NCBI GenBank assembly: GCA_021083345.1
Contig: JAJGRE010000003.1
Span: forward strand, 434,001 to 498,000
Direction of reading: 5' to 3'
DNA from: Calditrichales bacterium MX18-03
GTDB taxonomy: Bacteria > Bacillota > Clostridia > Lutisporales > Lutisporaceae
DNA: 64,000 nucleotides
A program made the position numbers and the translations under genes. Shown here piece by piece: positions 26,440 through 34,441 of the stretch (the stretch's first letter is position 1; each line of letters opens with the position of its first letter). The notes below the pieces were generated by a model that had not been told where the DNA came from, made no database searches, and worked only from the letters and a program-made list of their open reading frames with translations.

Positions 26440-26671
26440 GTATCTGACCTCCTGAAAAAAATGCGGCACAGCATCTTACCGATACCGTGTCGCTAAAAAT
26501 CATACTACAAATCCATCGATTTATCCAGCTTTATTTCTAATTGCTAGCTAAATCCATTGTATTTGCTTGTCGTCATAACCAATTCTGCAGTCTCTTCCAT
26601 ATTTAGATGCACGGTATGCTCCTCCGTGTATCTTTTTGCTATCGCAAATCAAATGATTCAAAGTATCATGT

Positions 26672-27262
26672 TCATTTCTGTACGATAAACTTTAATTTGC
26701 CGAACATTTGGTTATCTACAGCAGAGTTTTCAGCCAGCCTAACGCAGGTAGCTGAGGCATCAATAAACAACGAGCCAAGCTGTTCTATTGCCCTAACATT
26801 CTCATGCTCCGGTAAGGCTGACACCTGTGCCACAAGATAACGGGCCAATCCGATTAGCTCGGGCTGCCGTTTTTTTGCATCTGGATTTGATAGATTTGAA
26901 CATAATTCTTTGAAAATATCATACTTGGAGCTGTAGAAGCTTAGGCATTCACCCAAGAGTTCAGCTGTTGCGCGGCTGTGCAAATCCATGAAAAACTTTT
27001 TAGTGATTGCATCTGATGTCCTTTTCCTAATGTCCTCTGATACGCGAAGCCTGAATTTGCATATTCTTATGGCTATGATAAGCACAACTGCTGCGAGATC
27101 CATGGAATACCTGATCATCCCTTCTTCCGAGAGCTTCAGTTCTTTGTCCGCTATACTGGGCTCTAGCCCTCGCATATAGTATTCCATTACAAGCGAGCGC
27201 CACGTTTCGACATACTCGTCGAAGCTTAGCTGTAGTTTGGGGCTAAACTCTTTGAATGCCAT
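26672..27262 (-). CDS. Uncharacterised protein in PTS/hexulose operon
   Basis: 196 aa, not recognised. It appears soluble and helix-rich, with no signal peptide. Segments such as YSMDLAAVVLIIAIRICKF and GLARYLVAQVSALPEHENV are moderately hydrophobic helices. The start has AGGGAGG upstream, and the gene lies 12 bp after the hexuloisomerase gene, so it belongs to the operon. A regulatory or accessory role in the sugar pathway is possible but unsupported. Confidence 0.7.
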   Translation of the reverse strand: MAFKEFSPKLQLSFDEYVETWRSLVMEYYMRGLEPSIADKELKLSEEGMIRYSMDLAAVVLIIAIRICKFRLRVSEDIRKRTSDAITKKFFMDLHSRATAELLGECLSFYSSKYDIFKELCSNLSNPDAKKRQPELIGLARYLVAQVSALPEHENVRAIEQLGSLFIDASATCVRLAENSAVDNQMFGKLKFIVQK

Positions 27263-27274
27263 GCATAATCCTCC

Positions 27275-27829
27275 CTATTCGAGATTTGCGTGTCGGTGCT
27301 TTATATCTTCCTCGCTCCATCCTTTTTTCTTCATTATCTCCAGCGCAATCATGTCGCCAAGCAAATATAACTGTTGCTCAAACAGTGTGGACATCGGCTG
27401 AACAGACATGAATTCACCGGTTCGGTTTAGCTTGGTGCGGCCCGCCAACAGTAAACAGCAGTCTGCAATGCCCGCAATCGTGCTGTCTGGAGAGCATCCA
27501 ACATATATCACATAAGCACCTTGATGCTTGGCGATTTGAGTTATCGCAACTGGAAAAACGCTCTCCCCCGACGAGGATGCAGCTATCAGTAGATCTCCCT
27601 CGCTAATTGGCATCTCCGTCTCGCTGCCTACGTAGTTGATATCCAATTCCAAATGTACCAAGCGTTTTACCCATGCCTTCATTGAAACCAACACCCTTCC
27701 GACACCAACCACGAGTATACGGCGCGGCTGCATCAATTGTCCGATAAAAAACTCGAACTCACACACATCGATGCGTGCGAGCGCTAGTGAAAGCTCGTTC
27801 AGAACCGTTTGTCTACTGTCATTCAACAT
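27275..27829 (-). CDS. hxlB: SIS-domain isomerase, 6-phospho-3-hexuloisomerase-like
   Basis: 184 aa SIS protein. GVGRVLVSMKAWVKRLVHL, the YVGSETEMPISEGDLLIAAS stretch with SSSGES phosphate loop, and the C-terminal KHRHANLE match 6-phospho-3-hexuloisomerase (PHI), which interconverts 3-hexulose-6-P and fructose-6-P. The usual GAGRSG reads GVGRVL. There is no 3-hexulose-6-P synthase partner in the window, so a formaldehyde-fixing role is unlikely here; a sugar-catabolic role fits better. It overlaps the preceding dehydrogenase gene by 7 bp. Confidence 0.85.
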   Translation of the reverse strand: MLNDSRQTVLNELSLALARIDVCEFEFFIGQLMQPRRILVVGVGRVLVSMKAWVKRLVHLELDINYVGSETEMPISEGDLLIAASSSGESVFPVAITQIAKHQGAYVIYVGCSPDSTIAGIADCCLLLAGRTKLNRTGEFMSVQPMSTLFEQQLYLLGDMIALEIMKKKGWSEEDIKHRHANLE

Positions 27830-28887
27830 TGTTCCACATCCTCGCTGTATAACGCCTTACATATATTCACTCTGTGCATGTAAATATCCTCACACAACTG
27901 CGGGATACCGTCAATATTGCTCCTATGTGTGATTAAATCACCAACAAACATCCTCCCGGTGTCCATCATTCGAACGGTGTATTTCCACTCGTTTATCGGC
28001 GTGTCAGCATAATATGAATTCCAGATGCCGACTAGTGTAAGCTCCTTACGGAGTATGCTGCTGTGCTGTGACAGCCTTATCGTGGTGTCCATGTGGGGAT
28101 TTCCCAGCAACGATATCGTACCAAATGTCTTAACGCAATCTATTGCTTGATTGAGAGCCGCACCGGTCCCCGTACCCTCGATAACAATGTCGGCAAGCCG
28201 TCCTCCGCTTAATTTCTTGAATTCCGCTGCTATGTCTTGTCTAATGCCGTTTAGGACCACCTGCCCGCATTCCCCGGCAAACCGCACCTTTTCATCTATA
28301 ACATCCACCAGTACGACCTGATCAGCACCAAATATCTTTGCCCAACGCGCCGCCATAATGCCTATGGGACCCGCACCGAAAACAATCACAGAGTAGCCTG
28401 CTCTCAGGTTGCTCTTTCGGACCGCATGCTGCGCCACTGTACAGGGCTCTACCATTGCCATTGCCTCCATAGATGTTTCAGGGTTTGCTGACTCCACAAA
28501 ATGCCAACTTGAAGGTATTAGGCAGTACTCCGAGAATCCCCCGTCACTTCGTGAGCCGAGATAATCATAATCCACACACATGGCATAATCTCCGCTAATG
28601 CAAGAGTTGCACTTCCGGCAAGGTATGCACGGAAATACCGCTCCCTTCTTGCCTATCAGGCTTGAATCTGCCTCTTCTCCTGCTGCAACAACGGTGCCCC
28701 CGAACTCATGCCCTAATGTCAACGGGTATTTTTGCTTGCTCGTACCCAACTCGAATATTCGGGGAATATCAGAACCGCATATTCCACATGCACCCACCTT
28801 TAACAGCAATTGTTCTCCCACAGGTTGCGGAATGGCCAAATTGTCAACTCTAAAATCCTTAATCGCGTGCAATCGTACAGATTTCAT
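27823..28887 (-). CDS. Zn-dependent polyol-phosphate dehydrogenase, GatD (galactitol-1-P)-like
   Basis: 354-aa MDR enzyme. GACGICGSDIPRIFEL and YPLTLGHEFGGTV carry catalytic zinc ligands; CIPCRKCNSCISGDYAMC holds the structural zinc Cys. LGSRSDGGFSEY and ILRKELTLVGIWNSYY closely resemble E. coli GatD. It probably oxidises a hexitol phosphate made by the PTS encoded in the same operon to a ketose phosphate. The exact hexitol cannot be told from sequence. Confidence 0.88.
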   Translation of the reverse strand: MKSVRLHAIKDFRVDNLAIPQPVGEQLLLKVGACGICGSDIPRIFELGTSKQKYPLTLGHEFGGTVVAAGEEADSSLIGKKGAVFPCIPCRKCNSCISGDYAMCVDYDYLGSRSDGGFSEYCLIPSSWHFVESANPETSMEAMAMVEPCTVAQHAVRKSNLRAGYSVIVFGAGPIGIMAARWAKIFGADQVVLVDVIDEKVRFAGECGQVVLNGIRQDIAAEFKKLSGGRLADIVIEGTGTGAALNQAIDCVKTFGTISLLGNPHMDTTIRLSQHSSILRKELTLVGIWNSYYADTPINEWKYTVRMMDTGRMFVGDLITHRSNIDGIPQLCEDIYMHRVNICKALYSEDVEQC

Positions 28888-28899
28888 TTGCCAAACCCC

Positions 28900-29376
28900 T
28901 TATTTCAATAATCCGGCTACATTAATCGTTTTCGCAGCGGGTATTATCTGTATCTCAACAACTACCCCTTTATTTATCATTTGGCGGAAAATCTCAAGCT
29001 CCTCCACCGTAGCGGATATGTTCTGGAATAGCTTTTTACGGCCTGCGCTCATGCCCATACCGCCGATGTTCACCTTTGGAATAATGATACCTGCGTCCAT
29101 GATACGCTTTAGTGTCAGTGGCGCTTTAACGATTATCATGGTCGGCTCCTTAAAACCTGCACGCATCATTTCCACCGATTCTTCTACACTTCTGATTTCG
29201 ATGGATATGCCAGTTGGCACGAGCATTTGGAACATCTGCTGCATGAATTCATCCTGGCAGACCTGGTCGTCAATCACCAGAATGTGTGACACATTTGAAT
29301 AAGCCCGCAGCCACGCCGCAACGACCTGTCCGTGTATTAAGCGATCATCTATCCTGGTAAAGTCCAAATTCTCCAT
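28900..29376 (-). CDS. PTS mannose/fructose/sorbose-family EIIB
   Basis: 158 aa. The active-site His is in RIDDRLIHGQVVAAW (about residue 15), which receives phosphate from EIIA and passes it to the sugar. I start at MENLDF (29376), preceded by GGAGG; the longer frame to 29421 reaches the EIIA stop. All other PTS subunits are in the same operon. Confidence 0.95.
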   Translation of the reverse strand: MENLDFTRIDDRLIHGQVVAAWLRAYSNVSHILVIDDQVCQDEFMQQMFQMLVPTGISIEIRSVEESVEMMRAGFKEPTMIIVKAPLTLKRIMDAGIIIPKVNIGGMGMSAGRKKLFQNISATVEELEIFRQMINKGVVVEIQIIPAAKTINVAGLLK

Positions 29377-29398
29377 AATTCCTCCATTATTTATTGAA

Positions 29399-29791
29399 TT
29401 ATACTGAACCAAACTCCTCAATTCCCTCTATACCAATTGCGAGCAGACCGTCCACCAGCTCCTGCTGTGTTGTTTGCGGCGATCGCTCAGTTATTGCATA
29501 TATGACCATAGGCAGGTTCGCCCCAGTTATGATGCGCACATTGATCTCTCGCGACAGCTTGTAGACCGTATTGTTCGGCGTGCCGCCATAGAGATCGACA
29601 AGCGCTACTAAACCTTCACCCGAATCGACTTGCTTTGCGCTCTCCAATATTCGCTCGTAAAACTCTTCAGGCGTATTTCCAGGGTAAATACCTTCATAAA
29701 CAAGTTGCTTTCCTTTTCCTACGAGCATATTTGCACTGTTTACGAGCGCTTCCGCCAATCCAGCATGACTAATGACTATTATTCCAACCAT
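29399..29791 (-). CDS. PTS mannose/fructose-family EIIA
   Basis: 130 aa. The phospho-accepting His is in GIIVISHAGLAEAL; VDLYGGTPNNTV is the family signature. It starts at the ATG at 29791 with GGAGAAG upstream and overlaps the 3' end of the epimerase gene by about 23 bp, indicating translational coupling. It takes phosphate from the operon's HPr. Confidence 0.95.
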   Translation of the reverse strand: MVGIIVISHAGLAEALVNSANMLVGKGKQLVYEGIYPGNTPEEFYERILESAKQVDSGEGLVALVDLYGGTPNNTVYKLSREINVRIITGANLPMVIYAITERSPQTTQQELVDGLLAIGIEGIEEFGSV

Positions 29792-30491
29792 ATTTCTTCT
29801 CCAATAAAGTATTATTTGGTGTATTAATAATATTGGCAATATAACCGGAATACTGTTCTTTAAAATAGTCTACATTTTTAAGTAATGAAGACGTTCCCAC
29901 TATAAATCCATTCGCACCCGCTGCATACATTTTTTTTGTGTTCTGCAATGTTGTATTTCCATCCACAAATACATCAACATCCATCTCAAAGCGTTTAATA
30001 AGCTCAGAGATGCGTTCAAGTTTGTCGATGTGGTCGGGAACCATCTTTTGTCCCCCAAAGCCAGGGTTTACTGCCATCACCAATATGAAGTCAAGTATTT
30101 TCCGCACCTCAACAAGTATTTCTATAGGCGTTCCTGGGCTTAGTGCCAATCCCGCCTTAAGGCCATTTTCGCGAATGCGCTGCAGTAGTTTATACGGTTG
30201 GTTGCAGGATTCAGGGTGAAAGCTGACTCTATCCCCTTCAGCGGGTGAAAAATAATCCAAATAGCGCTCAGGCTCCATGCACATCAGATGGATATTGACC
30301 GGAATATGGGTCAGCTCCTTTATGTCCTTATAAAAAGAAGTACCCAACATAATGTTATCTACATAGTGTCCATCCATAACATCGAAATGGACAGAATCCA
30401 CACCGGTTTCTTCAAACGCTTGAACAAAATCTCGCACTTCCCACAGCTTGCAGCACATGATTGATGGGGATATTTTTATTTGTTTGTTCAT
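29769..30491 (-). CDS. Ribulose-phosphate 3-epimerase family, D-allulose-6-P 3-epimerase-like
   Basis: 240-aa TIM-barrel epimerase. ISPSIMCC, VHFDVMDGHYVDN with the metal/catalytic Asp, VNIHLM, MAVNPGFGGQ and the phosphate-binding FVDGNTT...GTSSL are all present. The family includes Rpe and AlsE (allulose-6-P to fructose-6-P). In this operon, with a hexitol-phosphate dehydrogenase and PHI-like isomerase, a hexulose-6-P substrate is more likely than ribulose-5-P. A C-terminal tail of about 20 residues overlaps the EIIA start. Confidence 0.87.
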   Translation of the reverse strand: MNKQIKISPSIMCCKLWEVRDFVQAFEETGVDSVHFDVMDGHYVDNIMLGTSFYKDIKELTHIPVNIHLMCMEPERYLDYFSPAEGDRVSFHPESCNQPYKLLQRIRENGLKAGLALSPGTPIEILVEVRKILDFILVMAVNPGFGGQKMVPDHIDKLERISELIKRFEMDVDVFVDGNTTLQNTKKMYAAGANGFIVGTSSLLKNVDYFKEQYSGYIANIINTPNNTLLEKKYGWNNSH

Positions 30492-30571
30492 GTGAATTAC
30501 CTCATACTTGGAATAAGCGGGAAAGGGCAAAGCGCCTTTCCCGCATTACCATAACGACTCTTCTATTGCGG

Positions 30572-31399
30572 TTACGCGGCCAGTATTCCCAGAAGGGAGC
30601 AAATGACACCGACTACGAATATCAGAGCGATGATTGTCAGCGGCTTTACCCGTTTCTGCAGCAAGCCCCAAACACCTAACGTAATGCCCAGCGGCAAGAT
30701 GCCTGGAAGCAATGCATCTAGGACACCGGTCTGTAAGTTCAACTTGACCTGGCCAAGCTCATTGTTGAATACCCACTCTATAGGAATATGAACGGCAACA
30801 CGGCTTACCGCCATATTACCTACAACCATCAAGCCTATGATACTGGCTACTTCAATAAGTCTGTTGAGCGTACCACCCTTGAGGAAATCCAAGATAGCCG
30901 TCTTGCCTTTTCTGTACCCCAGCATATACATGTTATAGCCCAATGTAAGCATTATTACCTTGTACCCGACCTCAAACAGGATAGGCCCAAAGAAGTTACC
31001 CACCAATGCCAACTGTATGCAGATACCAGCGAGAACGGGATATACAATGGACTGTGATACAACGTCGCCGATACCGGCAAGCGGTCCCATGAGTGCCAGA
31101 CGCACAGAGTTAATATCTTCAGCTGATACATTCTCACCATTTGCGCGCTTTTCTTCCATTGCTGCAGTGATACCATGTATAACAGTACCCATGAAAGATG
31201 GTTCGGTGTTGAAGAATACCATGTATTTAGAGATCTCTTCTGCATATTGATCCTTATTATACAGTCTCTTTATTATGGGCATTATAGAATTTGCGTTGCC
31301 AAGCGCCTGAAGCCTTTCATAGTTATAGCAGGTCTCACTGGAATAGCCAAGGAGCCAATGCTTAATCAAGTCAGACTTTCTTAATACTTTCTCAGCCAT
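30572..31399 (-). CDS. PTS mannose-family EIID
   Basis: 275 aa; membrane component with C-terminal helices. SSETCYNYERLQALG and MPIIKRLY near the N-terminus and MGPLAGIGDVVSQSIVYP are hallmarks of ManZ-type IID. It forms the sugar channel with IIC, whose gene ends 3 bp upstream. Confidence 0.95.
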   Translation of the reverse strand: MAEKVLRKSDLIKHWLLGYSSETCYNYERLQALGNANSIMPIIKRLYNKDQYAEEISKYMVFFNTEPSFMGTVIHGITAAMEEKRANGENVSAEDINSVRLALMGPLAGIGDVVSQSIVYPVLAGICIQLALVGNFFGPILFEVGYKVIMLTLGYNMYMLGYRKGKTAILDFLKGGTLNRLIEVASIIGLMVVGNMAVSRVAVHIPIEWVFNNELGQVKLNLQTGVLDALLPGILPLGITLGVWGLLQKRVKPLTIIALIFVVGVICSLLGILAA

Positions 31400-31401
31400 G
31401 A

Positions 31402-32163
31402 TTAAATCGCCTCCTTAACTTTCTCACCACCGGAGATGTTTTTATTATTGAAGAAGTAGACAACAGTACCAAAAATGGCTGCGATAACAGCTATTGCCAT
31501 CGTATCAAGCTTCAGATAGATAGTCAGGAAGAAGCCTGCAAAGAAAAATGCTATGAGCTTTTTCTTGCCAAGATAATTGAGCAGCATGCCGATACCAAGA
31601 GCAGGAATCAGAGCACCTACCACACCAAATGCATTTATAATCGATTGCGGAAAAGACTGCAGCCATGTACCAAAGTTCTGACCATACATTACTACCAAAA
31701 ATGCAGGTACGCCATTGAGTATAAATGATACAAAGAACGACGGTACATAGTTCATTACACGGACCATCTTAAGATTACCTTGAGCGGCATACTTGTCTGC
31801 TACATGTACCCAAAGTGCGTTGGTGGTCATATAGGCGTTCCAAGACAGTATTGCGACGGAGCCCAATATAACACCTACCGTGGTAGCTGTATGTATATTC
31901 ATGCCGGATACAAGTGCCAATGCCGTACCTACAGGACCGGCAAACATGGGGTTACCAGGCATGGAGCCGCCCGCAGTTATAAAACCGACATATGGAAGGT
32001 TGATAGCCGCCGCTATCATCATGCCTTCAAGAGGGCGGCCCATTACGAGACCCACCAAGAAGCCTGACCACAGGGGATACAGCCATGTTCTAGTGATGGT
32101 ATGGCTGAACCACCAAGTACTAAGCGTGGCGATAAGCGCAACAAGAATTGCTGAGAATACCAA
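31402..32163 (-). CDS. PTS mannose-family EIIC
   Basis: 253 aa, about 7-8 membrane segments. GFLVGLVMGRPLEGMMIAAA, VGFITAGGSMPGNP and ALGIGMLLNYLGKKK match ManY-type IIC. The start is a TTG at 32163, 8 nt after GGAGTGA; no in-frame ATG is close. It is the first permease gene, 130 bp after EI. Confidence 0.94.
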   Translation of the reverse strand: MVFSAILVALIATLSTWWFSHTITRTWLYPLWSGFLVGLVMGRPLEGMMIAAAINLPYVGFITAGGSMPGNPMFAGPVGTALALVSGMNIHTATTVGVILGSVAILSWNAYMTTNALWVHVADKYAAQGNLKMVRVMNYVPSFFVSFILNGVPAFLVVMYGQNFGTWLQSFPQSIINAFGVVGALIPALGIGMLLNYLGKKKLIAFFFAGFFLTIYLKLDTMAIAVIAAIFGTVVYFFNNKNISGGEKVKEAI

Positions 32164-32294
32164 TTTTCATCACTCCTTTTTTACTTCTAAAAAACAATAA
32201 CTCAGACCTAATAATTTTTCGCATACCCCCTTCATCTAAATCCTGAATGCCTGGCAACCCATCATTTCAGAGAACTACATTATTACGATAAATA

Positions 32295-34007
32295 TCATGA
32301 ATATTTTGGGGGCAAAGCTGCTTTTAAAACTTCTGTCGCTTCGTCGGCATTCTCCACTTCCAGCATCATTGTGCCGACCTCAGCAAGTTTACCTGCATTC
32401 AGGAGACTCATGCGTTTTTTTGCCATCAAACCCAGAGATGGCGATATACTGAACTTTTTTAATCCCAATGCTACCAATGCCGCCATACCCAGCGCTTCTC
32501 CTGCCATTTCTCCGCAAATCGAGCATTCCACTCCCGCTCGATAGGCTATATTGATCGTGTGCTTAATAAGTCGGAGCACCGCCGGGTCCATGTAGTTATA
32601 TAAATACCCTACGTTCTTGTTGAGTCGGTCTGCTGCAAAAGTATACTGAATCAGATCGTTGCTGCCAATACTCACGAAATCCAGGTGTTTTATTAATACA
32701 TCCAACATGACTACAGCAGATGGAATCTCCACCATAATTCCTACTTTGATGTGAGCATCAAATGGAACACATTGTTCCTTTAACTCTGCTTTCACCTCGC
32801 TTAGCATATCAAGTACCGCTTTAAGCTCCTTTGCAGTTGCGATCATTGGGAACATTACCCATACGTTTCCATACGCACTCGCTCTCAGTATAGCCCTAAG
32901 CTGTGTGAGCATTATGTGCTTATGATCCAAGCATATGCGTATAGCTCGATATCCCATGAACGGATTATCCTCATGCTGAAGGTCAAGACATTCTACAGTT
33001 TTATCTCCACCTATGTCCATGGTACGTATGATTATAGGCTTACCAGCAAGCTTTTCGGCGGCTAGCCGATATACCGTATATTGTTCCTCCTCTGTAGGTA
33101 GTTTCTTTCGGTTCATATACATGAACTCGGTACGGAATAACCCTACACCATCCATTCCATTTTCTATAACCTTGCTCAGCCCCATAGGCTCTACAATATT
33201 CGCGGATACGATCATCCGCTCTCCGTCGGCGCTCAGCGCCTCACATGCGGCAAGATCCTTCAGCTTTGCTTTTTCTTCCGAAAAACTTGCTGCAATCTCC
33301 ATAAATCTTTTATGCTCATCATCATTTAGATCTGAGTATACCTCACCCTTATCACTGTCCAAGAATACCATTGTGCCATCCTTTATGTTCATTGCGCCTG
33401 CACAGCTTACTATCATTGGAATACCAATGCTTGCTGCAAGTATTGATACATGCGAGGTCTTGGTTCCCCTTTCGATGATAATCCCTTTTACCTTAGAATC
33501 ATCCACACTGATCAGCATGGAGGGCAGAAGGTCCTGAGCTACAACTATTGCTGGGTCATTCATCCCACAAATATCGGGATAGTTCTTGTCAGCTATACAG
33601 CATGCTAAGCGGCAGCTAATGTCATGCATATCCTCAGCCCGAGCCACCATATATGGATCTCCGAGCGAGGCAAGCATTTCCTCTTGAGCTTTAGCTGCAC
33701 GCATTACTGCAGCTTCAGGTGAATAGCCCAACTTGACATTCCGGATAATATCTTCTCGAAAACAGGCATCGTCAAGCATCGCTTCTTGTACTTGTATAAG
33801 TGCGATATGGTCGGTATTTCCCGCCATGCGCAGCTTGGATGTCTTTAGTTCCCCAAGTACCTGATGAACAGCCCGGTCAATAAGCGCTATAGAGACCTCC
33901 GCAGGAGTATCTGACTTTTCTTCCATTTCAAACTCAGGAATCGCTGTTAAAATATAACTCTTATCCAATACCATACCCTGAGAAACAGGTATGCCTGTGA
34001 GCTTCAT
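32295..34007 (-). CDS. ptsI: Dedicated PTS enzyme I
   Basis: 570 aa, the normal EI length. The phospho-His site GTKTSHVSILAASIG is around residue 185 (the usual GGxTSHxAI motif varies). The C-terminal PEP-binding domain shows GLFRTEFMYMNR, PIIIRTMDIGGDK, FVSIGSNDLIQYTFA and CSICGEMAGE. The ATG at 34007 is 6 nt from GGAGGA; the ATG at 34013 abuts it and overlaps the HPr stop. Having EI inside a sugar operon is unusual, since one housekeeping EI normally serves all PTSs. Confidence 0.93.
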   Translation of the reverse strand: MKLTGIPVSQGMVLDKSYILTAIPEFEMEEKSDTPAEVSIALIDRAVHQVLGELKTSKLRMAGNTDHIALIQVQEAMLDDACFREDIIRNVKLGYSPEAAVMRAAKAQEEMLASLGDPYMVARAEDMHDISCRLACCIADKNYPDICGMNDPAIVVAQDLLPSMLISVDDSKVKGIIIERGTKTSHVSILAASIGIPMIVSCAGAMNIKDGTMVFLDSDKGEVYSDLNDDEHKRFMEIAASFSEEKAKLKDLAACEALSADGERMIVSANIVEPMGLSKVIENGMDGVGLFRTEFMYMNRKKLPTEEEQYTVYRLAAEKLAGKPIIIRTMDIGGDKTVECLDLQHEDNPFMGYRAIRICLDHKHIMLTQLRAILRASAYGNVWVMFPMIATAKELKAVLDMLSEVKAELKEQCVPFDAHIKVGIMVEIPSAVVMLDVLIKHLDFVSIGSNDLIQYTFAADRLNKNVGYLYNYMDPAVLRLIKHTINIAYRAGVECSICGEMAGEALGMAALVALGLKKFSISPSLGLMAKKRMSLLNAGKLAEVGTMMLEVENADEATEVLKAALPPKYS

Positions 34008-34009
34008 TT

Positions 34010-34270
34010 TCATTCCTCCAATGCATCGATAAACCTTATGATCTCAGCTGCTGCAATCTCCTCATCCGGCCCTTCGGTTCTTAACACCACAGTCTCACCT
34101 ATCTTAATACAACAGCGCAGGATACTGAATATACTTTTTGCATTACAAACCCTATCTCCTAATTCAAGTTTAACCGAGCATTCAAAACCCTTGCACAGTT
34201 CTACCAGCTGCGAAGCGGGGCGGGCGTGCAAACCCGCCGGATTCTTCACTATAGTTTGTTTCTGAACCAT
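34010..34270 (-). CDS. ptsH: Dedicated HPr phosphocarrier
   Basis: 86 aa. His15 is in NPAGLHARPASQL and the regulatory Ser46 region is NAKSIFSIL, so both the EI-dependent and the HPrK-dependent phosphorylation sites are kept. It is first gene of the operon, 75 nt downstream of the sigma-54 promoter, with a GGAGG site before the ATG. It overlaps or abuts EI. Confidence 0.95.
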   Translation of the reverse strand: MVQKQTIVKNPAGLHARPASQLVELCKGFECSVKLELGDRVCNAKSIFSILRCCIKIGETVVLRTEGPDEEIAAAEIIRFIDALEE

Positions 34271-34344
34271 TTAAATTGCCTCCATCAATGTTTTCGCTTG
34301 TGAACCCGGTTATGTTGTCAATTTGTTTTGCTGATTATATACAC

Positions 34345-34360
34345 TGCAATTTAAGTGCCA
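34345..34360 (-). promoter_or_regulatory. Sigma-54 (-24/-12) promoter of the PTS operon
   Basis: On the minus strand, TGGCAC-N5-TTGCA: the -24 box TGGCAC at 34355-34360 and the -12 box TTGCA at 34345-34349. This matches the consensus exactly, with the required GG and GC spacing. The activator would be the adjacent LevR-like protein, which carries GAFTGA. Confidence 0.93.
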
Positions 34361-34389
34361 AAACACTTTTGCAATTTCGACTATAAGTA

Positions 34390-34428
34390 AAAAGAAGCAC
34401 CTGCATAAGCCTTGCAGGTGCTTCTTTT
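34390..34428 (-). terminator. Terminator of the levR-like gene
   Basis: A long stem made of GAAGCACCTGCA and TGCAGGTGCTTC around a 7-nt loop, with A/T runs on both sides, so it could act in both directions. It ends levR transcription before the sigma-54 promoter. Confidence 0.88.
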
Positions 34429-34441
34429 ATCACTATACTAA

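Noticed and set aside
27275-27829. Formaldehyde-fixing ribulose monophosphate pathway
   Set aside because: The PHI-like isomerase is present but no 3-hexulose-6-phosphate synthase; the TIM-barrel neighbour has ribulose-phosphate-epimerase motifs instead.
32164-32294. Second sigma-54 promoter between EI and IIC
   Set aside because: No TGGCAC-N5-TTGCA-like match on the minus strand; the operon appears to have one such promoter at 34345.
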